Shown here in pieces: positions 7,904-15,268 of a stretch of DNA of 64,000 bases (within the stretch, counting starts at the first letter, position 1; every line of letters starts with the position of its first letter). Both the position numbers and the translations under genes were made by a program. Source of the stretch: Piscinibacter lacus. Its GTDB lineage: Bacteria > Pseudomonadota > Gammaproteobacteria > Burkholderiales > Burkholderiaceae_C. The notes below the pieces were generated by a model that saw only the letters and a program-made list of their open reading frames with translations, searched no databases and was not told where the DNA came from. Location of the stretch: assembly GCF_016735685.1 (NCBI RefSeq), contig NZ_JAERRA010000001.1, forward strand, positions 682,001 to 746,000, in the 5' to 3' direction.

Positions 7904-9733
7904 ATGTTCCCGTCCGCCCTCGATGACACGCGAGCCTTCGACATCGCCCAGGCGCTGATCGAGGGTTTCAACCGCCACTACCGCCTCTTCCGCCAGACCA
8001 GCGCCGAGGCCAAGCAGCGCTTCGAGGCTGCCGACTGGCACGGCCAGCAGCGCGCGCAGCGCGAGCGCATCGAGTACTACGACCAACGGGTGGCCGAGGC
8101 GGCCGAGCGCCTGGAGACCGAGTTCGAAGCCGGCCAGCTCAGCACGACGACCTGGCAGCAGGTCAAGCTGCACTACATCGGCCTGCTGACCGACCACATG
8201 CAGCCCGAGCTGGCCGAGACCTTCTTCAACTCGGTCACGACCAAGATCCTGCACCGCGGCTACTTCCGCAACGAGTTCATCTTCGTGCGGCCGGCGCTGA
8301 GCACCGAATACATCGAGAACCTGGAGCCGGCCTCGCAGCCGACCTACCGCGCCTACTACCCGACCCGCCAGAACCTGCGCGAGACGGTGCGCCAGGTCAT
8401 CGAGCATTTCGAGCTGGCCCTGCCCTTCGAGGACTTGGACGGCGATGTCTCGCACATCCTCGACGCGGTGCTGGAGCGGCTGGGCGACGGCCGGCTGAAG
8501 ACCAACTTCCAGATCCAGGTGCTGTCCAGCCTGTTCTACCGGAACAAGGGCGCCTACCTGGTCGGCAAGATCGTCAACGGCTTCGTCGAGACGCCCTTCG
8601 CGCTGCCCATCCTGCACAACCGGCACGGCCGGCTCTACATCGACGCGGCCCTGTTCGGCGTCGACGACATGCTGCTGCTGTTCAGCTTCGCGCGGGCCTA
8701 CTTCATGGTCGACATGGCCATTCCCAGCGCGACCGTGCAGTTCCTGCGCAGCCTCATGCCGCGCAAGCCCAAGGCCGAGCTGTACAACGCGCTGGGCCTG
8801 CAGAAGCACGGCAAGAACCTGTTCTACCGCGACTTCCAGTACCACCTGCGGCACTCGACCGACAAGTTCCGCATCGCCCCGGGCATCAAGGGCATGGTGA
8901 TGCTGGTCTTCGACCTGCCGTCCTTTCCCTTCGTCTTCAAGGTCATCAAGGACTTCTACCCGCCGCAGAAGGAAACCAGCCGCGAGCTGATCCAGAGCAA
9001 ATACCTGCTGGTCAAGCAGCATGACCGCGTCGGCCGCATGGCCGACACGCTCGAATACAGCACCGTGGCCTTTCCGCGCGCCCGCTTCGAGGATGAACTG
9101 GTCGCCGAACTCAAGCACTTCTGCCCCAGCGTGCTGGAGGAGGAGGGCGACAGCCTGATCATCCGGCACCTCTACATCGAGCGTCGCATGGTGCCGCTCA
9201 ACATCTACTTGCAGGAAGCCCGCCCCGACCAGATGGAGCATGCCGTCGTCGAATACGGCAATGCGATCAAGGATCTGGTGTCCGCCAACATCTTCCCGGG
9301 CGACATGCTGTGGAAGAACTTCGGCGTGACCCGCCACGGCAAGGTGGTCTTCTACGACTACGACGAGATCGAGTACATCACCGACTGCAACTTCCGCCGC
9401 GTGCCCACGCCGCGCAACGAGGAAGACGAGATGTCGGGCGAGATCTGGTACGCCGTCGGCCCCCGGGATGTCTTCCCCGAGACCTTCGGCCCCTTCCTGC
9501 TCGGCCACCCGGGGGTGCGCGAGATCTTCATGAAGTACCACGCCGATCTGCTCGACGTGGACTTCTGGCAGTCGCACAAGGACCGCATCGGTGGCGGACA
9601 CGTGCATGATGTGTTCCCCTACGAGCAGCGGCGGCGCTTCCGCCACCGCATCGGCCAGCCTTTCTCCAGCATCGACGAGCCGCTGCCCGTGCTGCCGCCG
9701 GGCGCGACCGATAACGGTTACAACCCGCTCTGA
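7904..9733 (+). CDS. aceK: Isocitrate dehydrogenase kinase/phosphatase
   Basis: Bifunctional enzyme that phosphorylates and dephosphorylates isocitrate dehydrogenase to divide carbon between the TCA cycle and the glyoxylate shunt. At 609 aa the length is normal. The ATP-binding loop P-G-I-K-G-M-V-M is at about residues 326-333, the nucleotide-contacting V-I-K-D at 347-350, and the catalytic region [13 protein letters not shown] with acidic Asp467, followed by F-Y-D-Y-D-E-I. No isocitrate lyase or malate synthase gene is nearby, so the shunt genes must be elsewhere. The start ATG lies 26 nt after the carbonic anhydrase stop, which allows co-transcription. Confidence 0.96.
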   Translation: MFPSALDDTRAFDIAQALIEGFNRHYRLFRQTSAEAKQRFEAADWHGQQRAQRERIEYYDQRVAEAAERLETEFEAGQLSTTTWQQVKLHYIGLLTDHMQPELAETFFNSVTTKILHRGYFRNEFIFVRPALSTEYIENLEPASQPTYRAYYPTRQNLRETVRQVIEHFELALPFEDLDGDVSHILDAVLERLGDGRLKTNFQIQVLSSLFYRNKGAYLVGKIVNGFVETPFALPILHNRHGRLYIDAALFGVDDMLLLFSFARAYFMVDMAIPSATVQFLRSLMPRKPKAELYNALGLQKHGKNLFYRDFQYHLRHSTDKFRIAPGIKGMVMLVFDLPSFPFVFKVIKDFYPPQKETSRELIQSKYLLVKQHDRVGRMADTLEYSTVAFPRARFEDELVAELKHFCPSVLEEEGDSLIIRHLYIERRMVPLNIYLQEARPDQMEHAVVEYGNAIKDLVSANIFPGDMLWKNFGVTRHGKVVFYDYDEIEYITDCNFRRVPTPRNEEDEMSGEIWYAVGPRDVFPETFGPFLLGHPGVREIFMKYHADLLDVDFWQSHKDRIGGGHVHDVFPYEQRRRFRHRIGQPFSSIDEPLPVLPPGATDNGYNPL

Positions 9734-9877
9734 GGCGCGGGGTCAGCCCGGGAAAGCCCGGGGGGCCATGTACGTGGTTCCCGCAGGCGCCCTTCCGGAC
9801 GGGCTCCCTAGCATCCGCCCTTCGGCCCCACCCCCGGCGCAGGCCCAGCCTGCGCTCACCCGACCCGAGGAGACACC

Positions 9878-11008
9878 ATGAGCGATTTCCAAGCCAAGAA
9901 GAGCCCCGGCGCCCCGCGCCGCCGCTTCCTGAAGAAGGCGTCTGCAGGCGCCGTGGGCGCGACCGCCCTGGCCGCACCGATGATCTCCAAGGCGGAGACC
10001 GTCACCCTGCGCTTCCAGAGCACTTGGCCGGCCAAGGACATCTTCCACGAGTACGCGCTGGACTTCGCCAAGAAGGTCAACGACATGGCCGGCGGCCGCC
10101 TCAAGATCGAGGTGCTTCCTGCCGGTTCGGTGGTGCCGGCCTTCCAGATGCTGGATGCCGTGCACAAGGGCACCCTCGACGGCGGCCACGGCGTGATCGC
10201 CTACTGGTACGGCAAGAACTCGGCCCTGGCCCTGTGGGGCTCGGGCCCGGCCTTCGGCATGGACCCGAACATGGTCCTGGCCTGGCACAACTACGGCGGC
10301 GGCCGGGATCTCGTGGCCGAGATCTACAAGTCCCTGAACCTGGACGTGGCCAGCTTCATGTACGGCCCCATGCCCACCCAGCCCCTGGGCTGGTTCAAGA
10401 AGCCGATCGCCAAGGCCGAGGACATGAAGGGCCTGAAGTTCCGCACCGTCGGCCTGGCCGTGGACGTGTTTACCGAGATGGGCGTGGCCGTCAACCCGCT
10501 GCCCGGCGGCGAGATCGTCCCGGCGCTGGACCGCGGCCTGATCGACGCGGCCGAGTTCAACAATGCCTCGTCCGACCGCCTGCTCGGCTTCCCCGACGTG
10601 ACCAAGAACTGCATGCTGCAAAGCTTCCACCAGAGCGGCGAGCAGTTCGAGATCCTCTTCAACGGTCCGAAGTACCGCAGCCTGCCTGCCGAACTGCGCT
10701 CGATGATCGACTACGCCGTGCAGGCCTCCAGCGCCGACATGAGCTGGAAGGCCATCCATCGCAACTCGACCGACTACGCCGAGATGAAGAAGGCGGGCGT
10801 CAAGTTCTACAAGACGCCGGACGCCATCCTGCGTGCCCAGCTCGAAGCCTGGGACAAGACCATCGAGAAGAAGTCGGCCGAGAACCCGCTGTTCAAGAAG
10901 GTGCTCGACTCGCAGCGGGCCTTCGCCCAGCGCTGCGGCCAGTGGCAGAACGACTACTCGGTGGACTTCACCATGGCCTTCAACCACTACTTCGGCCGCA
11001 AGGGCTGA
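9878..11008 (+). CDS. TRAP transporter solute-binding protein (TakP-like)
   Basis: Periplasmic binding protein (376 aa) of a tripartite ATP-independent periplasmic transporter, which imports carboxylates with a sodium gradient. The N-terminus carries a twin-arginine-type signal, R-R-R-F-L-K-K-A at residues 14-21, then an Ala-rich stretch ending S-K-A. The ligand region F-R-T-V-G-L-A near 189 and G-G-E-I-V-P-A-L-D-R-G near 213 resembles TakP of Rhodobacter, an alpha-keto acid binder; the Arg of FRT would pair with the substrate carboxylate. A good AGGAGA precedes the ATG. DctQ and DctM genes follow, separated by a hairpin. Pyruvate or another monocarboxylate/keto acid is the likely but unproven substrate. 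Confidence 0.92.
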   Translation: MSDFQAKKSPGAPRRRFLKKASAGAVGATALAAPMISKAETVTLRFQSTWPAKDIFHEYALDFAKKVNDMAGGRLKIEVLPAGSVVPAFQMLDAVHKGTLDGGHGVIAYWYGKNSALALWGSGPAFGMDPNMVLAWHNYGGGRDLVAEIYKSLNLDVASFMYGPMPTQPLGWFKKPIAKAEDMKGLKFRTVGLAVDVFTEMGVAVNPLPGGEIVPALDRGLIDAAEFNNASSDRLLGFPDVTKNCMLQSFHQSGEQFEILFNGPKYRSLPAELRSMIDYAVQASSADMSWKAIHRNSTDYAEMKKAGVKFYKTPDAILRAQLEAWDKTIEKKSAENPLFKKVLDSQRAFAQRCGQWQNDYSVDFTMAFNHYFGRKG

Positions 11009-11039
11009 CACCGGCCCGCATGACGGGCTGAAGCAAGCG

Positions 11040-11060
11040 GGGGCGCCACGATGGCGCCCC
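11040..11060 (+). terminator. Hairpin between the TRAP binding-protein and DctQ genes
   Basis: Perfect 8-bp stem GGGGCGCC / GGCGCCCC with loop ACGAT, followed by TGTCGCTTTC, a weak T-rich tail. It sits in the 92-nt gap between the binding-protein stop and the dctQ start. In TRAP operons such a hairpin usually lowers downstream expression or protects the abundant binding-protein mRNA; here this role is inference. Confidence 0.55.
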
Positions 11061-11100
11061 TGTCGCTTTCTCGGCCCGCCCTGAAGAACGAGGATCTGCG

Positions 11101-11721
11101 ATGCAAAAGTTGCTGCTCGCCGTCGACCGCCTGTCCACAGGCTTCGGCAAGCTGTGCGCCTGGACGGTGGTCCTGCTCACCCTGTTGATTTCCTGGGAGG
11201 TCTTCTCCCGCTACGCGCTGAACACCCCGCATGCCTGGGTGCTGGACGCGCAGATCATGCTCTACGGCACCCTGTTCATGACGGCCGGTGCCTACACGCT
11301 GAGCAAGAACGGCCATGTGCGCGGCGACGTGCTCTACGGCTTCTTCCAGCCGCGCACCCAGGCCTCCATCGACCTGCTGCTCTACATCCTCTTCTTCTTG
11401 CCGGGCATCGTCGCGCTGACCTGGGCCGGCTGGACCTTCGCGCAGGAGTCGCTCGCAATCCGCGAGCAGACCTTCTCGGCCGATGCCCTGCCGCTCTATC
11501 CCTTCAAGTTCGTGATCCCCGTGGCCGGCGCCGTGCTGCTGCTGCAGGGCCTGGTCGAGATCGTGCGCTGCGTGATCTGCCTGCGCGATGGCGTCTGGCC
11601 CTCGCGCGAACAGGACGTCGAGGAAGTCGACGTCGACAAGCTCAAGGAAATGGTCCAGGTGAAGGACGAAGACATTGCCGCGCTCGACGCCCTGGGCGCC
11701 AAGAAAGGGGGCCAGGCATGA
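11101..11721 (+). CDS. TRAP transporter small permease (DctQ)
   Basis: The 206-aa small membrane subunit. It has the four predicted membrane segments of DctQ (about 17-37, 55-72, 92-115, 137-160), with the family features S-W-E-V-F-S-R-Y at about 31-38 after the first segment and G-H-V-R-G-D-V near residue 71-77. An acidic tail of about 40 residues (E-Q-D-V-E-E-V-D-V-D) is longer than usual. The start has GAACGAGGATCTGCG upstream. Its stop overlaps the dctM start (ATGA), so the two membrane subunits are translationally coupled. It pairs with DctM and the upstream binding protein. Confidence 0.92.
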   Translation: MQKLLLAVDRLSTGFGKLCAWTVVLLTLLISWEVFSRYALNTPHAWVLDAQIMLYGTLFMTAGAYTLSKNGHVRGDVLYGFFQPRTQASIDLLLYILFFLPGIVALTWAGWTFAQESLAIREQTFSADALPLYPFKFVIPVAGAVLLLQGLVEIVRCVICLRDGVWPSREQDVEEVDVDKLKEMVQVKDEDIAALDALGAKKGGQA

Positions 11722-13742
11722 AGCTGCGCAAGGAACTGTGGTTCGGCTTCTCGCTGATGGCGATCATCGTCGCCGCGGCCGGGGCCATGCTGATCAGCGT
11801 GGACACCATCACCAATGGCCACATCGGCCTGCTGATGCTCTCGCTGGTGGTCGTGGCGATCATGCTGGGCTTCCCCACCGCCTTCACGCTGATGGGCATG
11901 GGCATGCTCTTCACCTGGATCGCCTACGAGGAGAACACCACCAAGACCCTGGACCTGATGGTCCAGTCGGCCTACAAGGTGATGAGCAATGACGTGCTCA
12001 TCTCAATCCCGCTCTTCGTCTTCATGGGCTACCTGGTCGAGCGGGCCAACCTGATCGAGAAGCTGTTCAAGAGCCTGCACCTCTCGCTGTCTCGCGTGCC
12101 CGGCTCGCTCGCCGTGGCCACGCTGGTGACCTGCGCGGTCTTCGCCACCGCGACCGGCATCGTCGGTGCGGTGGTGACGCTGATGGGCCTGCTGGCCCTG
12201 CCCGCCATGCTGCGGGCGGGCTACAGCGTGCCGCTGTCGGCCGGGGCCATCACGGCCGGCGGCTGCCTGGGCATCCTGATTCCGCCTTCGGTGCTGCTCA
12301 TCGTCTATGGCGCCACGGCCGGTGTCTCGGTCGTCAAGCTCTACGCCGGCGCCTTTTTCCCCGGCCTGATGCTGGCGGGCCTGTACATCCTCTACGTCAT
12401 CATCGTGGCCAAGGTGAAGCCCGAGCTGGCGCCGCCGCTGAGTGCCGCCGAGCGGGCTGTGCCCCTGCCCCAGCCGCTCAAGGCAGTCGGCGCCACGCCC
12501 GATCGCCGCGTGCTGCCCATGCTGCTGGGCGCCCTCAAGGGTCGCCGCAATGCCGAGGTGCCGACCGGCTACCTGCTCAAGCAGCTTTTCGTTGCGCTGC
12601 TGCCGGCCTTGCTGGTGCTGCTGGTCGCGCTGGCGGCCTATCCGCGGGCGCCTTCGGCCGACGACGCAGCGGCCGCCGAGCCCGCCCTGCAGGAGATCGG
12701 CGCCGCCACCGAGCGCCGGGCCGACAACGGCGGCCTGGCCGAGCCGCCCGGGGCATCGGGCGGGCTGAGCGAGCCGCCCGGCGCGTCGGGTGGCTTGAGC
12801 GAACCGCCGGGCGCTTCGGCTGGGTTGAGCGAGCCCCCGGGCGCTTCGGGCGGGCTCAGCGAGCCGCCGGGTGCTGCCGGCGGCCTGAGCGAGCCCCCGG
12901 GTGCCGCGCCCGCCGCGGCGCCGAGCGGCGGCCTGGCCGAACCGGGCCTGGCCGAGCCCGGCGCGCCCGAGGCGCCGGCCGCGGCGGTCGGCCCCTCGCA
13001 GAACTACTGGATCGGCGTGGGCGTGGCCGGCCTCGCGCTGCTGGCCTACTACGGGATCCTCAGCACGACGCGCTTCGAGATCTTCAAGATGCTGCTGTCG
13101 AGCTTCTTCCCGCTGCTGATCATGATCCTGGCGGTGCTCGGCTCCATCGTCTTCGGCCTGGCGACGCCGACCGAAGCGGCGGCCATCGGCGCCCTGGGCG
13201 GCTTCCTGCTGGCGGCGGCCTACAAGCAGCTCAACTTCACCGTGGTCAAGGAGTCGGTTTACCTGACGGCCAAGACCTCGGCCATGGTCTGCTGGCTGTT
13301 CGTGGGCTCGGCCATCTTCTCGGCGGCCTTCGCCCTGCTGGGCGGGCAGGAACTGGTCGAGAACTGGGTGCTCGGCATGAACCTGAGCAAGACCGAGTTC
13401 CTGATCCTGAGCCAGGTGATCATCTTCGTGCTGGGCTGGCCGCTGGAGTGGACGGAGATCATCGTGATCTTCATGCCCATCTTCATCCCGCTGCTGGACA
13501 ACTTCGGCGTCGATCCGCTGTTCTTCGGCCTGCTCGTGGCGCTGAACCTGCAGACCGCCTTCCTGAGCCCGCCGGTGGCCATGAGCGCCTTCTATCTGAA
13601 GGGCGTGGCCCCCAAGCACGTGACGCTGAACCAGATCTTCAGCGGCATGCTGCCCTTCATGGGCATCCAGGTGATCGCGATCGTGCTGCTCTACGTCTTC
13701 CCCGAGATCGGCCTGTGGCTGCCGCAAGTGCTCTACAAGTGA
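11718..13742 (+). CDS. TRAP transporter large permease (DctM) with an internal repeat-bearing insertion
   Basis: Ion-coupled transport subunit. The family halves are both clear: residues about 1-250 include A-T-G-I-V-G-A-V-V near 155 and G-I-L-I-P-P-S-V near 191-198, and residues about 430-674 include A-T-P-T-E-A-A-A-I-G-A and the C-terminal helices. The total of 674 aa is far above the usual ~430. The excess is an insertion after the mid-protein loop: a hydrophobic segment (L-F-V-A-L-L-P-A-L-L-V-L-L-V-A-L near 293-308), an acidic/Ala stretch, six copies of a 10-residue unit G-G-L-S-E-P-P-G-A-S at 338-397 and another hydrophobic segment (I-G-V-G-V-A-G-L-A-L-L). The reading frame is intact throughout. 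Coupled to dctQ by ATGA. Confidence 0.92.
   Translation: MKLRKELWFGFSLMAIIVAAAGAMLISVDTITNGHIGLLMLSLVVVAIMLGFPTAFTLMGMGMLFTWIAYEENTTKTLDLMVQSAYKVMSNDVLISIPLFVFMGYLVERANLIEKLFKSLHLSLSRVPGSLAVATLVTCAVFATATGIVGAVVTLMGLLALPAMLRAGYSVPLSAGAITAGGCLGILIPPSVLLIVYGATAGVSVVKLYAGAFFPGLMLAGLYILYVIIVAKVKPELAPPLSAAERAVPLPQPLKAVGATPDRRVLPMLLGALKGRRNAEVPTGYLLKQLFVALLPALLVLLVALAAYPRAPSADDAAAAEPALQEIGAATERRADNGGLAEPPGASGGLSEPPGASGGLSEPPGASAGLSEPPGASGGLSEPPGAAGGLSEPPGAAPAAAPSGGLAEPGLAEPGAPEAPAAAVGPSQNYWIGVGVAGLALLAYYGILSTTRFEIFKMLLSSFFPLLIMILAVLGSIVFGLATPTEAAAIGALGGFLLAAAYKQLNFTVVKESVYLTAKTSAMVCWLFVGSAIFSAAFALLGGQELVENWVLGMNLSKTEFLILSQVIIFVLGWPLEWTEIIVIFMPIFIPLLDNFGVDPLFFGLLVALNLQTAFLSPPVAMSAFYLKGVAPKHVTLNQIFSGMLPFMGIQVIAIVLLYVFPEIGLWLPQVLYK
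12729..12908 (+). repeat. Six 30-bp tandem repeats inside dctM
   Basis: Six in-frame 30-bp units encode the decapeptide GGL(S/A)EPPGA(S/A), with the fourth copy starting AGL. Codon differences at third positions between copies (for example CTG/TTG, GAG/GAA, CCC/CCG) show the array is not freshly amplified. Two shortened units (GGLAEP, GLAEP) follow after a PAAAPS spacer. The array lies in a segment between two hydrophobic stretches of the DctM insertion. Confidence 0.95.
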
Positions 13743-13750
13743 TCGGGTCG

Positions 13751-13773
13751 GCGCGGCCTCGCTGAGGCCGCGC
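13751..13773 (+). terminator. Hairpin after dctM
   Basis: Perfect 10-bp stem GCGCGGCCTC / GAGGCCGCGC with a 3-nt loop (GCT), starting 8 nt after the dctM stop. There is no T-run, so it may act with Rho or only stabilise the 3' end. It marks the likely end of the TRAP operon. Confidence 0.5.
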
Positions 13774-13832
13774 TGGACGCAGGCTGGCCCGGCCCCGCCG
13801 CGCAGGATTCATCACTTCCCGCGCGGAACGGG

Positions 13833-13883
13833 GGGTGAGGGCCTGAAAGCTCACCCGAAAGCGGGGGTATTGCCGGTATATTG
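13833..13883 (+). promoter_or_regulatory. Candidate promoter/operator of the sigma-T1SS operon
   Basis: A 7-bp inverted repeat GGGTGAG-(10 nt)-CTCACCC is followed after 20 nt by TATATT within CGGTATATTG (13874-13883). The same 10-mer occurs at 22580-22589 upstream of the collagen-like protein gene of the same island. A clear -35 hexamer at 17 nt spacing is missing. Use as a common promoter element is inference. Confidence 0.35.
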
Positions 13884-14147
13884 CGGCGCTCGGCGGCTGG
13901 AGGCTCTTGTCTAGCTGTCGGTTTGTAATGTTCCCCGGGACGCAGGAAACGGATGCATCCGTTTCTCGCCCGAGCGGCCATGCCGGACCCACGGGGTGCG
14001 GCGCGGTCGCCGGACCGGCCGGGGCCAGGCCACACCCTCGTCTGTCAACCGCTCCGGGGCCCGGATGTCGATCTGCCCGCGTCTTCCTGCTGTGCATCGC
14101 GCCCTGCCACCGGTCCGGGCGGGTTTCATGCTTTCGCGGATGCCGGC

Positions 14148-14816
14148 ATGAACACCCTGGTGCTGCCGACCGGCCTGGAGGGCGTCGCAGGCGCCGCCCT
14201 GCGGGTGGCCTTGCCGGTGTCCGAGCCGGAGCGCATCGACCTGCTGATCCGCCGCATTCAGGATCGCGACCGCCAAGCCCTGCGCGAGCTTTATCTGGGC
14301 TACAGCACCCGCATTCGTAACTATGCGATGCGTGTGTTGCACGACGAGCACGCGGCCGAGGACGTCGCACATGACGTTTTTCTGCGGGTCTGGCGCTACG
14401 CTTCGTCCTACGATCCGCAGAAGGTGGGTCGGCCCGAGGCCTGGCTGTTCCAGATCGCCCGCAACCAGGCGATGAACCATGCCGTGCAACGGGCCAAGGT
14501 CATCCAGCTTGATCAAGAAGACGGCGAGTCCGCCGACATCACGGCATGGCAGGACGGTCACGAAGATGGCCGCGACCGCCTTTTCGACCGGGTCAGCGCC
14601 CGCAGCGAAGCCTTTGCCCAGGCCCTGCGTGCTCTGCCTTCCCACTACCGTCAGGTGCTGTTCTTGCGGTTCCACCACGATTTGTCCAATCCCGAGATCG
14701 CAGCCCAGCTCGGCCTGCCCGTCGGCACGGTCAAGACCTGGTTGCGTCGCGGCCTGATCCACCTGCGCGCCACGCTGCGGGTCGAGATCGCGCCCAGCGC
14801 CGGGAGCGCGGAATGA
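14148..14816 (+). CDS. ECF-type RNA polymerase sigma factor
   Basis: A 222-aa sigma-70 family protein of the extracytoplasmic-function group. Region 2 runs from about residue 40 to 110 (R-D-R-Q-A-L-R-E-L-Y, then A-A-E-D-V-A-H-D-V-F-L-R-V-W-R, the -10-binding core). Region 4 is about 160-212 and has A-L-P-S-H-Y-R-Q-V-L-F-L-R and the helix-turn-helix S-N-P-E-I-A-A-Q-L-G-L-P-V-G-T-V-K-T-W. The first ~30 residues are extra. The ATG at 14148 is the best placed but has no strong ribosome site, so the start is uncertain. The ATGA overlap to the 151-aa gene and the following secretion genes suggest it controls this island. Confidence 0.88.
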   Translation: MNTLVLPTGLEGVAGAALRVALPVSEPERIDLLIRRIQDRDRQALRELYLGYSTRIRNYAMRVLHDEHAAEDVAHDVFLRVWRYASSYDPQKVGRPEAWLFQIARNQAMNHAVQRAKVIQLDQEDGESADITAWQDGHEDGRDRLFDRVSARSEAFAQALRALPSHYRQVLFLRFHHDLSNPEIAAQLGLPVGTVKTWLRRGLIHLRATLRVEIAPSAGSAE

Positions 14817-15268
14817 GCCAGCCCATGCCGACCTCCGAGGTCATCGCCGGCCTGCTCGCGCTGGGCGTGCTGCGGCCCGAGGAAGTCCGTGCGGTCGAGC
14901 CCCTGCTGAGCGGTCATCCGGACATGCGCGGCCGGCTCGATGCCTGGCAGCGCGCGGTCCAGGATGCCGGCCTGGCCGAAGTCGACGCCGACGGGGAGGG
15001 CGACGATGCCTGGTCGCGCCTCGAAGCCCAGTTGAGCCGCGAAGCCGAGCAGCGCTTGCTGCTGCTTCAGCGCTACCCCGAATTCCGTGACGAGGCCCTG
15101 CGCCTGGTCGCCCTGCTTCGCCTGCTGCTCCGGCGGCTGCGCGAGCTTCGCCAAGCCCAGGCCCAGGGCCTGGCGCTGGATGCCCCCGCGAGCGCCCGCG
15201 CTGCCGGACCACGCGGGCTTGGGGGCGGCTTCCCGTCCGGTTTCCGCAACGAGGATGCCTCGCCGTGA
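14813..15268 (+). CDS. Hypothetical protein, candidate anti-sigma factor
   Basis: A 151-aa protein without a family I can name. The first ~90 residues are acidic with helical character (V-I-A-G-L-L-A-L-G-V-L-R-P-E-E-V near the start; D-A-D-G-E-G-D-D-A-W near 63). A segment at about 100-125 (L-R-L-V-A-L-L-R-L-L-L-R-R-L-R-E-L-R) is amphipathic and very basic, and the tail is Gly/Arg-rich. It lacks a clear transmembrane helix or a zinc-binding HxxxCxxC motif. Position, coupled by ATGA to the sigma factor and by GTGA to the ABC transporter, is the main reason to suspect an anti-sigma or regulatory role. That role is inference. Confidence 0.6.
   Translation: MSQPMPTSEVIAGLLALGVLRPEEVRAVEPLLSGHPDMRGRLDAWQRAVQDAGLAEVDADGEGDDAWSRLEAQLSREAEQRLLLLQRYPEFRDEALRLVALLRLLLRRLRELRQAQAQGLALDAPASARAAGPRGLGGGFPSGFRNEDASP

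Larger units (their letters stand above)
13743..14147. other. Intergenic region upstream of the sigma-factor/T1SS operon
   Basis: About 405 bp without a convincing gene. It begins with the dctM-side hairpin, then holds an inverted repeat GGGTGAG / CTCACCC (13833-13839 and 13850-13856) just upstream of a TATATT box. From 13953 a frame stays open into the sigma-factor gene, but its residues are Pro/Arg/Cys-rich and lack family character, so I read it as 5' leader. No tRNA or recognisable riboswitch was seen. Confidence 0.5.

Noticed and set aside
7904..9733. Glyoxylate-shunt operon
   Set aside because: Only aceK is present; no aceA or aceB reading frame next to it, which is common outside enterics.
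12729..12908. CRISPR-like 30-bp repeats
   Set aside because: No unique spacers between units and the repeats are in frame with dctM.
13953..14147. N-terminal extension of the sigma factor from an upstream ATG at 13953
   Set aside because: The extra 65 residues are Pro/Arg/Cys/His-rich without sigma similarity and would exceed usual ECF length.
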